DNA of 64,000 nucleotides, taken from positions 1 to 64,000 of the forward strand of contig JADJMA010000063.1 of the NCBI GenBank assembly GCA_016709845.1. The letters run 5' to 3'. This stretch comes from Flammeovirgaceae bacterium (lineage in GTDB: Bacteria > Bacteroidota > Bacteroidia > Cytophagales > Cyclobacteriaceae). The notes below the pieces were generated by a model that had not been told where the DNA came from, ran no database searches, and saw only the letters and a program-made list of their open reading frames with translations. Made by a program: the position numbers and the translations under genes. Of this stretch, positions 1-11,303 are shown in pieces. How positions within the stretch are numbered: the first letter of the stretch is position 1; each line of letters opens with the position of its first letter.

Positions 1-3
1 TTT

Positions 4-1645
4 TTACCAATTGCCAATGCCCGAAGTGCTACCCGTCATTTGCCAATCACTAAGTGAAGTAGGAGTGCAGCCAATGGCATTAAGTTGATCGAAGAAGTCT
101 TTCAACTTAAATTCTTCATGCTTCGATTCTTTCATCTTGGCGTAGTCGGCCAAAGCGACTTCCAATAAATATTTTCCTGTAATGTAGCTGTTGCCATAGC
201 CCGGCTGTCGCAAGTCCAAGTGTTGTTCGAACATGAGCAACTTCTTTTCTGTCTTCATCCAACCACGGGTGTGTATTCTGAGTGTATTTTCCGGCTTCTT
301 CCATGGTTAGCTCATTAGCTTGAGCATAGAGCGAGCCCAATCCTCTGGCCGCCCGTTGGGCAATCATGATGTAGACAATTTCTCTTACCCGTGGATCGTC
401 ATTATACAAACCGGCTTGCATAAACATTTCTTCCACAGCGGTCGCAGTCCCTTCATTGCGGGAATCAAAAATATTGTAGAGCAAAGGTCCTTTTCGAATT
501 TCATCGGGATTTGGCTCGTTGTCCATGCGGGCAAGTTCAAACCAATGATAGAAGTGCGAGTATAATGGACGTGGGTCATGGTGCATGCCAATAAGAAAGA
601 AGTTTTGTTTTTCCACAGGTACAAATCTTCCCTTGTGTTCGCGCAAAGGGTTCAAATAGTCTTTCACGGTAAGTATCTCATCTTTTCCAAAAAGTAATTA
701 GACTTTTAACCGATCGTTCGGCCATGGCATCGAATTCCTCGGGTGTGCTGGCTGGTTTTAGCTCCGGTAATTTTCTGTTTTTATGTTCTTCTAATTTGAG
801 TGATGCCCATGCGCGGGTTAGCTCTCTTTTCAAGAGCATCACTTCATCATCCCACGTAAGTGGAACGAGATGCACATTTTGTTGATACCAGGTATAATTC
901 TCTTTGCCAATACCAGAGGGTCCGGTTTTTGATCCAGATTCTTTTTCCAACCACACGGCCAGGTCATCGGTGGAAGTAATGGCATTTTTAATAGCCGTGA
1001 CTAAACTCTATCCTTGCGCGGATACGCCCGGCATTTCTAAAAGTGTATTCAGTTCTTCACTTTGTGTTTTAATATCGCGGATGCCGGCAATCCATAATTC
1101 TTTTGCATTTCCGGTTAGGTTGAGTTTGGCCTGCTCGTTTAAGGGAGCGATCACGTTTAATTCGTTTATTAATTTCATTCCACTTTCTGTATCCAGCGGA
1201 AACTGATACGTCCAAACATCAACAACGCCATGGTGCGTGGAGCCCTCGTGGGCGGGTACATCGCTTCGTTCCGTCCATAAAGTTTTATAGTATGCAGGGT
1301 CGCGTTCCCAGGGTTTTAGAATCCGGTAATTAAAATCCCAACCATTCATTTCGGCCCACACAATGCGCCAATCAACGCGTTGTGCAATAGGCCAGTTTGC
1401 CGTATCTATGGCCAATAGTCTTTTTTGTAGTGCTTTAAATTCCGGAAGGCGTTTATCAAAAGTTGCTGCAGTATAATCGGGGGCACCTCGCGCTTAGGCG
1501 GATTTTCAAACGTGCGCCATTCTTTAAATAGATCTACAAGACTTGGATAATCCGATACAACAACAGTCGGTTCTTGTTTTTTCTCAGTAGTGCAGGCGAT
1601 TATAAAAACAACCGCACATAAAATGATAATCTGTGATTGGCGCAT
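4..1645 (-). CDS. DUF885-like lipoprotein (frameshifted)
   Basis: About 547 codons read across at least four frame changes (near 1410, 1010, 670 and 250). The start at 1645 is chosen because it opens a lipoprotein leader ([18 protein letters not shown]) with a lipobox cysteine, so the product should be anchored in an envelope membrane; an ORF start further upstream at 1732 lacks that logic. Family hallmarks are the segment [20 protein letters not shown], the [12 protein letters not shown] stretch and the C-terminal [14 protein letters not shown] followed by [16 protein letters not shown], all typical of DUF885 proteins, which are thought to be peptidase-like. The HExxPGH signature seen in many DUF885 members is not visible; the corresponding place reads [10 protein letters not shown], so activity is uncertain. 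The stop TAA is at 4-6, so the 3' end is complete. Confidence 0.75.
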
Positions 1646-1750
1646 AAGGTTTAAAATAGGATGGGAGCGAAGGTAAATGATTTTCAAATTTTTTCCAGTC
1701 CGTTCATCAACTAAGGAGTGGATAGTTATCACCTGCCGTGCATCTGGTAA

Positions 1751-4495
1751 TCATTTCATTTTCAACACCAACGAAGGATCAACTGGATAACGGCCAAACG
1801 ATTTTCCATACACTGCGATACCACCCTTACCATTCGTTTCGAGTCGTAACAGAAGTGAACCTTTTTCAACGGCAGTCTTAAGTTGAGTCTTAGAAACCGG
1901 AACCTTCACCAGATAACCATAGAACCTGCCTCGTGCAATTTCTTATCTTTTAATTGGTGATGCCAGGAGAGCATACCGCGGTGATCGGCCGGGTCGTCTT
2001 TTAATGTTGTAGTGAGAGCAGCTTCTCCATTAACGCTTACTACTATTTTAGACGGAAACAGAGTTTCATCGGTCATCGGGTAGGAGTTAGGATTGCCGCT
2101 GGGTGAGGCTTTGCCACCCAACATAAAATCAACGTCAGTTTTCTCTTTCTTATCAAGGTCTTTCACAAATAATTCTTTGGCCGAAAGTTCAAGGAGGATG
2201 TATGCTTCTTTAATTGAATTGAGATTAGTTGACTTGTCTGGCGCAATTGAATATTCAAAAAGCCCGAGCCAGCGCCATTTACTTTAAGTCCGTCTAACAC
2301 GTTCCATTGCTTTGCACTCCAGGTTGCCTTCGTAAAGTTGGCAGGAGCTACTGAAAATATTCTTGTTTTCGGCAACGCTGTTTCTGAGATAACTTCAAAG
2401 TGTACGAAGTTGTGATGTAGTACCTTGCCATTTAAATCTTCTAATTGTAAGGTGAGGATAGATAAACCCGCTACAGTTGGCATTTCAACTGAAAGTGCCT
2501 CAAGCTCTTTTTGCAGATAGGGCTGGTAGTCGATAAGTTTTGAACCCATGGTAACGATTGAGGTTTCACCAATCGCGTTGGTATGCTTTAATTGAAAAGA
2601 TAACCGTAATTGTTTTCCATAATCCACACTGGTCATGGAAGAAAAGTAGAGGTACGTTTACTTTCTCACCCCCTTTCACTGTAGTACAAATCTCGTTACC
2701 TGCTGAAAGATAAACGGCTGAATGAAAATCATTAAGCGTCATGCCGGGCATTAATTCTTCTACACCCGTAAACTTATTGGTGCGATCAAAGCGCCAGTAG
2801 CCATTCCATTCATTGATTACATCGTGATGTTCGGTGTAAAGCCACCCGGCTATTTCTGGATATTTTCTAAAGGTATTTATCATGCGATGGTAATCCCAGC
2901 TATAATCAACATCTCCGGTGCTGCCTTCATAGCCCCACACATTACCACACTCCGAATTAATTTTTGGTTGCTTGCCTTGTTTAAAGCCTGGTTCAAACTG
3001 AAACGTACTACCTTCAAAAAGATTTTTCAGTCAGATCTTTTGAGGTGACTTTCCCATTCCCAACCGGGAAGATAATCATGAAACGAGTTGAGGTCGGTAA
3101 CGGTGTGGCCGGCACGCAGCAAATTGAATTGTCTTCAACCAATCGGGTTTGATCTAATGATTTGGCCAAATAGTCATGGACGAAACCCACATTTGTGTTT
3201 CTGGAAGATATTGTGCCTCCCGTTTTCCAACTTCTTCCCAATGAGTGCTTAATCCCCAGGTCTCATTAAATAAAATCCAGGAAAAGATTGATGGATGATT
3301 AAAGTCACGCTTCACCACTGCGCGAAAAGTATTCTCCGCTTCTTGCTGCATCTTATATTCCGGATCGCCCCAACTGTTGGGTAGATCCGCCATCACCAAT
3401 ACTCCGAGTTTGTCGGCCCAATAAAGTTTGCGCGGAATTTCTGATTTAATATGCGGACGAATGCCATTCAGTCCGATGGACTTCAAGCTCTATTTCTTTT
3501 CGCATAAATGCATCAGAAGGAAATGTGTAAAAACCTTCCGGGTGATAGGATTGATCCAACGTAAGTTGCAGGTATACCGGCTTATCATTAATCGCCACAT
3601 ATGGAAATTCTGTTCCCGGGAGATTGACTACCGAAATCTTGCGCATCCCAAAATAAGTTTTCACCACATCATCGTTAAGCTTAACTTCTGCTTCATAGAG
3701 ATACGGATCTTCCAACGACCAGAGGTGCGGTTTGGGAATACTCATAGTAAAAACATACTTATCTTTTCCTTTCGGGATGATGATTTCTTTTGTGATGGGA
3801 GTGCCTTCCGTTTTTATTGCTACCGAAAGTTTTGTGTCTGCAGTGGCCTCAGTGGGCAAATAGGCTGTGATTTTAGTTTGCTGATTATCAATATCGGGAG
3901 CAAAATGAATCACCTCAATAAAATCTTTACCCCGGGCTTCTACATACACAGTTTGCCAAATACCGCGTGCGTTTCCATAGCCTTGTTTTCCGTAAAGCGT
4001 AAAATCTCTGCGCTTATCATCCACACGCACAACTAATTTTTGAGATTTACCATAGGTAAGGTGTTCTGTTAACTCAAAAGAAAATGGGGTATAGCCGCCC
4101 TGATGGGTTCCCAATAATTTTCCATCTAACCATACGGTTGTCTCCCAATCCGAAGCGCCAATCGTTAGAAAGGTTCTTTTGTTTTTCCACGAGGCATCAA
4201 TAACGAAATCGCGCTTATACCAGGCTATGTCGGCCTTATCTTTTACACCCGAGCGTTTGGATCCCCATGGAAAGGGCCCTGTGATTTTATGTGTAAAGGA
4301 AGTGTTGCCCTCATTCCATTTTTTGGTCAGGCCCTGATCGAGCGAATCAAATTCAAATTGCCAAATCCCATTTAAGTTCTGCCATTCATTGCGTTCAAAA
4401 TCTGGACGGGGATGTTCAGGTAAAGGGATGGTTTGAGTTAAAGCAGTGATGGGCGCTATTAATAAGACTAAGAGAAAGCGTTTTACTTTATTCAT
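1751..4495 (-). CDS. Glycoside hydrolase family 2 protein (beta-galactosidase/glucuronidase-like)
   Basis: Roughly 915 codons reconstructed from about seven frame segments, starting with a signal peptide (MNKVKRFLLVLLIAPITALT) and ending at TGA 1751-1753. The N-terminal jelly roll carries the GH2 pattern WQNLNGIWQFEFD and GYTPFSFELTEHL; the immunoglobulin-like domain follows. In the TIM barrel the general acid/base lies in FNETWGL (about 3260) and the nucleophile in INSECGNVWGYEG (about 2950), so both catalytic glutamates are kept. The substrate cannot be told from sequence alone; GH2 members cut beta-galactosides, beta-glucuronides or beta-mannosides. It is exported, so it should act on polysaccharide fragments in the periplasm. 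The nitrilase gene lies just upstream in the same direction (16 bp gap). Breaks lie near 3480, 3170, 3110, 3020, 2650, 2165 and 1915. Confidence 0.85.
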
Positions 4496-4511
4496 AATTG
4501 AAGTTTTGTAG

Positions 4512-5426
4512 CTATTTCTTAACTATCAATTCAAACACATCATTTCGCGCATAATGCCCAATCGGGTCAAAATCCATCTTAGCTTTTATGATTTCGCGAT
4601 GATCTATTTCTGCAGTTATAATTCCCTCTTTATCATAGAGCGGACCTGCCAGTCGTTTGCCTAAAGGTGAAACAATACAACTGCCGCCACTGCGCGGCAA
4701 GGATGGATGACCTTCAGCAATCAGCGCTTGTAAATCTTTTGGGTAATGTTCTTTAGTTAAGTATTGATTGCAACCCAATACAAAACAACGGCCTTCGCAG
4801 GCAATGTGCTCCATACTGGCTTGCCACGTTCCGCGACAATCAGCAGTGGGCCCCATGTAGACTTCAATGCCTTGTTGATATAAAGCGGTGCGGGCTAAGG
4901 GCATATAATTTTCCCAGCAAATAAGGCCGCCAATTTTTCCTAATGGAGTGTTGAGTACCTGCAGATCGCTTCCATCACCTTCACCCCATAGAATGCGTTC
5001 AGCTGCGGTGGGTTTTAATTTTCTGTGTTTGTGAATCAGGTTTACTTCCGGAGAAAAGTAAAGCAACGTGCAATACAGCGTATCGCTGATTTTATCTTTT
5101 TCGGTAACGCCTACTACCAGATAGGCTTTTGCTTCTTTAGCTGCGCGTGCAAGTTGATCGGTTTCTTTGCCCGGCACTTCAATGGCATTTTCCCAATAGC
5201 GCAAAAACATTTCGCGACCTTCAGGCAAGCGACCGCCTACAGTTGTTCCAAAAATCAAACCACGGGGGTAGCCGGGAATGATTACTTCTGGAAATAAAAT
5301 GAGTGCGGCTTTTTCTTTGGCGGCATCCAAGGTTAGGCTAACTATTTTATCAACAGTTTGTGCTTTGTTAAAAAAGACAGGTGCTGCCTGAACAACTGCG
5401 GCCGTAAAAATTAGTGGTGTTTCCAT
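4512..5426 (-). CDS. Nitrilase-family carbon-nitrogen hydrolase
   Basis: Intact, 304 residues, close to the usual nitrilase length. The catalytic triad is visible: Glu in LFPEVIIPGYPRG, Lys in HRKLKPTAAERILWGEGDG and Cys in GGLICWENYMP. The WGEGDG and CWENYMP forms resemble branch-1 nitrilases (nitrile to carboxylic acid plus ammonia) rather than the amidase or N-carbamoylase branches. No signal peptide, so cytoplasmic. It precedes the GH2 gene by 16 bp on the same strand and may be co-transcribed, although no metabolic link is obvious. Substrate unknown; an aliphatic or aryl nitrile is the family expectation. Confidence 0.88.
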   Translation of the reverse strand: METPLIFTAAVVQAAPVFFNKAQTVDKIVSLTLDAAKEKAALILFPEVIIPGYPRGLIFGTTVGGRLPEGREMFLRYWENAIEVPGKETDQLARAAKEAKAYLVVGVTEKDKISDTLYCTLLYFSPEVNLIHKHRKLKPTAAERILWGEGDGSDLQVLNTPLGKIGGLICWENYMPLARTALYQQGIEVYMGPTADCRGTWQASMEHIACEGRCFVLGCNQYLTKEHYPKDLQALIAEGHPSLPRSGGSCIVSPLGKRLAGPLYDKEGIITAEIDHREIIKAKMDFDPIGHYARNDVFELIVKK

Positions 5427-5748
5427 AGGTTATATTTGTAGAAGCTAAAAGTAGCAAATCCAACTGAAACAAGGACGTACATTTCCTTGTTCGATAGCCT
5501 ATCAGATGAAAACTTTTATCTATTCCTCGTCTGCGTGTGTACAGACCCGAATGCGGCATTGCAAACGAAATTATATTATTACCGTGGCCTATCTCCATAC
5601 AGATCTAATTTATTATGTGTGTGAGCACACAGACCAAGAGGCAGAAAACACCACCACGGTTGAGTTTCCGATTGCAACAAGGCACTTTTTAGTCATGATT
5701 AGTGTTAGTATCTTCATACCCTTATTATTAACTTAAATAATACAATCT
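5427..5748. other. Intergenic gap between divergent genes; weak ORF only
   Basis: This 322-base divergent region lies between the nitrilase and DUF2911 genes and must hold promoters for both. A plus-strand ORF at 5506-5736 (76 residues, cysteine and histidine containing, hydrophobic C-terminus) is the only open frame of note. I do not recognise it. It is not long enough to be convincing, and its codons do not clearly look coding. No repeat, RNA fold or clear Bacteroidota promoter was identified. Confidence 0.4.
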
Positions 5749-6295
5749 ATGTTAAAGAAAATCTTAATCGGTGTGGCCGTATTGCTACTGGCTGTTGTAG
5801 GCTTTTTTGGTTACGGCCTTCTATTTCCTAAAAGCCCCACCACGTCAACCTCATTCAGCAGCAACGGGCTGGATATTAAAGTAAACTACTCCGCAACCCT
5901 CTAAACGGGGGCGCTTAATTTTTGGTGACGAAAAGGACGGTGCCTTACAGCCTTATGGTAAATACTGGCGTTTGGGAGCTAATGCTGCCACCGAGATTAC
6001 ATTTAGTAAAAATATTACGTTTGCCGGCAAGCCCGTAAATGCAGGAAGCTATCGCATGTATGCGGTACCCGGACCGACTTCATTTCAAATTTCACTTAAT
6101 TCAGAGGTTGGTGTATACTTTGGTGTTAACGAACCTGATTACACAAAGGATGTTCTGAAAGTAGATGTACCCGTTAGCGCAGCACCAGGGGAAACGGAAA
6201 AGTTTGTAATTCAATTTTCTGATGATTCGGCTAGTGTGAATATGGATTTTGTTTGGGATAAAATATTGGTGCGTGTTCCGATTACCATTCAATAG
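5749..6295 (+). CDS. DUF2911 family protein
   Basis: About 181 residues with one frame change near 5895-5903, where ...VNYS must run on into QPSKRGRLIFGDE. The N-terminus (MLKKILIGVAVLLLAVVGFF) is a membrane anchor or signal segment. The body shows the DUF2911 pattern: SKRGRLIFG, YGKYWRLGANAATEI, the PVNAGSYRMYAVPG motif and a closing LVRVPI strand. DUF2911 proteins are common in Bacteroidota, predicted to be periplasmic beta-rich proteins, and have no firm function. It sits 12 bp upstream of the amidohydrolase gene, so the two probably share a transcript. Confidence 0.8.
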
Positions 6296-6307
6296 CATTT
6301 AGTAAGC

Positions 6308-7437
6308 ATGGCCTTTTCAAAACGGAAGTGGATTTTACTTCCTTTTGCTACTCTTATATTTTTAGGGTTAGTGTATTGGATGATTGGGAAAATTCAATAT
6401 CGTCTTAACGTGATGGATGTGGAAGAGTATGAACCTATCAGTACACTAAAAGTACCCGAGCATAAACTCACACATGCAAAATTTCCATTCATTGATGTGC
6501 ATAATCATCAATGGACTATGCCGGTGCAGGATCTTGATAAGTTGATTACCGAGATGGATTCTCTCAACATGGGTGTGATGGTGAATCTCAGTGGTTTTCG
6601 TGGAAAGTATTTAGAGTGGTCGTTGGACAATGTAAATAAAAATTACCCAAACCGATTTATACTTTTTTTAAATATCAACTTCGAAAACCTGGATGATGCC
6701 GGTTGGCCGGATGAAACACTTGCGTTAATGGATGAAGCTGTGAAGCAAGGGGTACGAGGATTGAAAGTTTACAAGGGACTCGGCATTAACCGATAAAGAC
6801 AATGAAGGAAACCGAATTGCCATTGATGATCCCCGGCTTGATCCTATTTGGGCAAAGTGTGGTGCCCTTGGTATTCCAGTTTTAATTCATAGCGGTGAGC
6901 CCAGTTCATTCTGGAATCCTAAAGACAAACACAACGAACGGTGGCTTGAGTTAAAGCAAGAACCCAGTCGTTACCGCGATCCAGCCAAGGTTCCTCCTTT
7001 TGAGCAAGTAATGAGCGAACAGCATCATGTGTTTCGCAAACACCCGGAAACAAAATTTATAAATGCTCACCTGGGTTGGTTTGGAAATGACCTGGAACGA
7101 TTAGGAAAGCTTTTTGATGAACTGCCTAACGTATATACAGAACTAGGAGCAGTGTTGGCCGAACTGGGTCGCCAACCAAAGTCTGCACGGAGTTTTATAA
7201 TTAAATATCAGGACCGGATTATGTTCGGGAAAGACACCTACAAGATGCAGGAATACTATACGTACTTCCAGGTTTTAGAAACCGGTGATGAATATTTTGA
7301 TTACTACCGCAAACGCCACGCCCATTGGAAAATGTATGGGTTAGGAGTTACCTGACTCGGTGTTGCGAAAAGTGTATTATAAAAATGCCTTGAATGTGAT
7401 TCCGGGTATCGATAAGAGTTTGTTTCCATCTGATTAA
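6308..7437 (+). CDS. Membrane-anchored amidohydrolase (amidohydrolase_2 type)
   Basis: About 376 residues with an N-terminal transmembrane segment (residues ~8-27) followed by a metal-dependent TIM-barrel hydrolase domain. Metal-ligand motifs are visible in order: HxH in FIDVHNHQW, His in VLIHSGEP, His in INAHLGWF and the late Asp in MFGKDTY. Two frame changes occur, near 6788 (GLGI then LTDKDNEGNRI) and near 7348 (GLG then LPDSVLRKV). The family hydrolyses or decarboxylates small cyclic or carboxylated compounds; the substrate here is unknown. The anchor implies that the catalytic domain faces the periplasm. Likely operon with the DUF2911 gene and the cupin that starts 34 bp downstream. Confidence 0.82.
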
Positions 7438-7471
7438 AATAGTTTGGACGAGAGCCAAATCAAAATGAACC

Positions 7472-7826
7472 ATGAACGTAATTAACTTTCAAACCATCGA
7501 TTGGCAAAATATTCCGAAGACGGAGCACATTGGAGAAACAGGCACCTCATTTTGGCAAACCCTTCAATTGGCTGGGCTTCGCATTCGTCTGGTCGAATAT
7601 TCTGCCGGCTACATGGCCGACCACTGGTGCCAAAAAGGTCATATTGTGTATTGTCTGGAAGGCGAATTTATGTCGGAACTAGAAGGTAAAAGAAATGTAT
7701 TGTTGACAAAAGGAATGACCTATGTTGTTTCGGATAATATGAGTTCGCATCGGTCCGTTTCAAAAAATGGCGTTAAAACTACTTATTGTTGATGGAGACT
7801 TTTTAAAAGAAAATGTAGCTCTATAA
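7472..7826 (+). CDS. DHCW-motif cupin protein
   Basis: Small cupin of about 117 residues. The conserved DHWCQKGH stretch is the metal-binding cupin motif 1 of the DHCW-motif subfamily; the second cupin strand lies around GMTYVVSDNMSSHRS. The open frame stops at 7792, but deleting one A from the AAAA run near 7774 lets the reading continue as VKLLIVDGDFLK to a TAA at 7824-7826, which matches the usual C-terminus of this family; the early stop is therefore probably an error. Function unknown, possibly sugar or small-ligand binding. Confidence 0.82.
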
Positions 7827-7901
7827 AATTATCTGAGCGGTAGTCTGAATTAGAGCAATTAATTTTTAATTACTGCGCAAAAGTATTACTCCAAAGAAAA
7901 G

Positions 7902-8035
7902 TTGTTGATTGTATTATTAAGTCTGGCATTATTTGTTGCTTGCATTACCTCGGTCTGTAACTCTACAAACCGAACCCCACAAGTTCTGTGAAGCCGCAGA
8001 TCATGAGTGGGTTGAAGCAGTTTGATTTAGCATGA
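7902..8035 (+). CDS. Possible small lipoprotein (no ATG, one frame change)
   Basis: A lipoprotein-like leader can be read from TTG at 7902: LLIVLLSLALFVAC, with a plausible lipobox cysteine, then a short Ser/Thr/Asn-rich part. After a frame change near 7984 it would end as QIMSGLKQFDLA at TGA 8033-8035, giving about 45 residues. There is no ATG and the frame is interrupted, so it could equally be a remnant of a longer gene or chance. It directly precedes the aminopeptidase gene. Confidence 0.22.
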
Positions 8036-8050
8036 TTAATTTGATTCTAC

Positions 8051-10569
8051 ATGTATAAGTATTTCCTGAGTGTAAAGCTATTGATTCTAATTGTTGGTCT
8101 GGCTTTGCTGAGCAGTTGCAAACAACCCACCAAAAATCCGGATAAAGGAGTGTCGTTTGAACTTAACCAACAACGCAAGCGAACTCTTTCAGAAATTTCC
8201 TACCAGCTACAACTGGATATTCCGGCTGATAAATTTACGCCCATCAATGGTCGGGTGGGTATCTCAGTTAATATTAATTCGTTAAGAGATAATCTAATAA
8301 TTGATTTTAATGAAGATGCTTCAAATCTTATCAAGATACAGATTGATGATAAGGAAATACCGTACACCTTTTTTAATGAGCACATAATAATCGATTCTGA
8401 ATATTTAAAAAACGGGTTGAATACAGTGGTGATTGATTTTATGGCAGGCGATCTTTCTTTAAATCGAAATGAGGATTATCTCTATACGTTGTTTGTGCCT
8501 GATCGTGCAGCAACGTGTTTTCCATTATTCGACCAACCCAACCTAAAAGCTACGTATGAGATTACACTAACAACCCCTGTCGGCTGGGAGGCTGTGTCCA
8601 ATGGTGCGATTAAAGAAGTTAGTGCTAAATCAGGTAAGACCGAGATTAAGTTTGAAAAAACTAAACCGATCAGTTCTTATTTAGTGGCCTTTGCTGCCGG
8701 TAAGTTTAATAAAGTCAGTCGGGTTGTTAATGACCGTAGCATGACCATGTATTACCGTGAGACAGATAGCGTAAAAGTAAAACGAAACCTGGATGATATT
8801 TTTGACCTTCATGGAAAGTCGCTAGCCTGGTTAGAAGATTATACAGGTATTGATTATCCATTCGACAAATTTGATTTTGCCTTAATTCCATCATTTCAGT
8901 ACGGAGGCATGGAGCATCCGGGTTCTATCTTTTATAATGAGTCATCGTTTTTTTTGGATGAGAAAGCATCCATCAATAGAAGAATGGGCCGGGCAAGTTT
9001 AATTGCTCACGAAACCGCGCACATGTGGTTTGGCGATTTGGTTACCATGGATTGGTTTAACGATGTGTGGATGAAGGAAGTGTTTGCCAATTTTATGGCA
9101 GCTAAAATTGTGCAGCCCTCTTTTCCTGAGATTGATCACAACCTTCGGTTTTTACTTGCGCATTATCCTTCAGCTTATGAAGTTGATCGCAGTGCGGGTG
9201 CTAATCCCATCCTTCAGGAGTTATCTAATTTGAAAAATGCGGGCTCACTTTATGGAGCTATTATTTATCAGAAGGCACCCATCGTGATGCGCCATCTGGA
9301 GCGGAAGATAGGTGTTGAGCTCGTACAAAAAGGTTGAGCGAATACTTAAAAAATATTCGTACGGCAATGCTACCTGGGACGATCTCATTTCAATCATCGA
9401 TTCAAAATCTGATGATGATATTAAAGTGTGGAGTAATGTTTGGGTGAAAACAGCAGGTATGCCTGTGTATGATTGGTACACGCCTAAGTCTATTGAACAG
9501 CGTGAAGATCGGATGTCAAACCGCATCTGGCAGCAGCCATTAAAAATTAAACGCGGCTATGGTTCGGACATCACTTTGATAGTTTGGCAGATTATAACTT
9601 TTTAAATTCGGATGGATTTAGTTATGGCTATTTTAAAATGGATGAAAAAACCATAAGCGAATTTTTGGTTGATCCGGTTAAAGAAGCTGATCCGGTGTTT
9701 CGGGCATCTATGTGGATTAACTGTTGGGAAAGTATGGTGCGTGGCGATGTGCTAACGTCCGAGTTGATGATTCAGTCCATGTTGAGCGTTTTGCATGCGG
9801 AAGAAAATCCATTGATTATAGACTATTTACTTAGCAATTTGCAAACAGCCTGGTGGACTTTTCTGCCTGAGTCTAATAGAAGTCTTTTGCAAAATGAATT
9901 GGAGACAATTCTATGGGAGCTGGTGCTGGTTACTCCGGATGCAGGTAAAAAGAATTCTTATTTTCACGCCTATCGGAATATGGTAATGAGCAAAGAAGGT
10001 CTTGAGCGAATAGAGCAGATGTGGTTGGATAAACTTAACGTTAAGGATCTAATTCTTTCGGAAGAAGATAAAATGACGATGGCCTATGAGCTTGCTTTGA
10101 AGAATCCGGAGAAAGGAGCTTACTATTTATCAACTCAATTAAAGGAAATCAAAAATCCGGATCGGATAAAACGATTTGAATTTGTGATGCCCGCATTAAG
10201 CAACGACCAATCTGTGCGGGATTCATTTTTTGAATCGTTGAAGCAGGGAAAAAATCGTGAACATGAGCCTTGGGTGCTGGAAGGCTTGCACTATCTCCAT
10301 CATCCATTAAGAGCAAAAGATACTCAAAAATATTTGCTGCCATCCTTAGAGTTACTTCAGGAAATTCAATTGACCGGAGATATCTTTTTCCGCAGCGATG
10401 GTTGCAAATTACGTTTAGCGGATACTCATCAGCAGAGGCAGTTAACGTGGTTGATTCATTTTTGATAAAAAACCCGAACTATCCCTATTATCTAAAAAAT
10501 AAAATCCTTCAATCAACGGACATGATGAAAAGAGCAGTGACGTTGCAAGAATCAGCAGCTATCAAATAA
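8051..10569 (+). CDS. M1 family aminopeptidase (lipoprotein)
   Basis: About 839 codons over four segments (frame changes near 9335, 9580 and 10400). A lipoprotein leader ends in LALLSSC. The M1 signatures are present: the exopeptidase motif GGMEHP (GxMEN in the classic enzyme) and the zinc site HETAHMWFGDLVT followed 18 residues later by the third ligand in WMKEVFANFMA. The long helical C-terminal domain follows. M1 enzymes remove N-terminal residues from peptides using one zinc ion; the leader places this one in the envelope, fitting peptide scavenging. Its stop overlaps the convergent rhomboid gene by 8 bp. Confidence 0.88.
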
Positions 10570-11192
10570 AAGGTATTTTCCATTGACCCATCTGTTCTAA
10601 AAATATCCGGATAGAGTCGGGATAGAAAATAATACAATAGATAATTCCGAATAGGGAGCCGTACAAATGGGCATCGTGATTAATTCCATCTTTAGATTTT
10701 TTAGAACTGTAATAGGAATAACCAAGATAGATAACACCCAGTACAAATCCCGGGAAACACAACACACCATAGAAACAGATATCCCGCAAGGGCAAAAATA
10801 AAATACAGGCAAAAACAACGGCTGATACGGCTCCTGAAGCGCCTAGTGAATTGTAGTAAACATTATTTCGATGTTTAAATACAGTGGGAAGATCAGACAC
10901 GATAATGCCCAACATATATAGAATAATGAAATGTACTTGGCCTAAACTTCCAAATATTTCCTTGAATATATTCCAGTTGTGTTCCAAAGAAATAAAAAGA
11001 GAACATGTTAAAGATCAAGTGCATGTGATCGCGATGAATGAAGCCAGACGTTAGCAGGCGGTAATATTGACCGGAGTGAACAACCTGATAAGGATTGTTC
11101 ATAAGCTTGTTTAGCACCTGCGGTTTTTGCATGGTGTATAGGCTAACTCCTACGGTAACAAGGATGAGGACAAGCGTGAGCGTAAGTGGCAT
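10562..11192 (-). CDS. Rhomboid family intramembrane serine protease
   Basis: About 210 residues with six predicted helices; one frame change near 10985. The catalytic Ser is in GASGAVSAVV and the catalytic His in HDAHLYGSLFG, and the HIHLIFNM-type stretch of the family appears as HLIFNMFSFYFFG. Both members of the Ser-His dyad are kept. Rhomboids cut transmembrane substrates within the membrane; the substrate is unknown. Convergent with the M1 gene, with an 8 bp overlap of the 3' ends. Confidence 0.9.
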
Positions 11193-11303
11193 CGCGCAAA
11201 ATACGATTAATTTGGAATGTAGAACTAATTTAAGAGAGCTGTGATTCTAGTCTCTAGATACTCGATTTTGTAAGCCAGTATCCAATGACAAGTGACCCAT
11301 TGA

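Noticed and set aside
3428..4036. 202-residue plus-strand ORF
   Set aside because: Lies antisense to the GH2 gene, whose translation matches known motifs; the plus-strand product is low complexity and unrecognisable.
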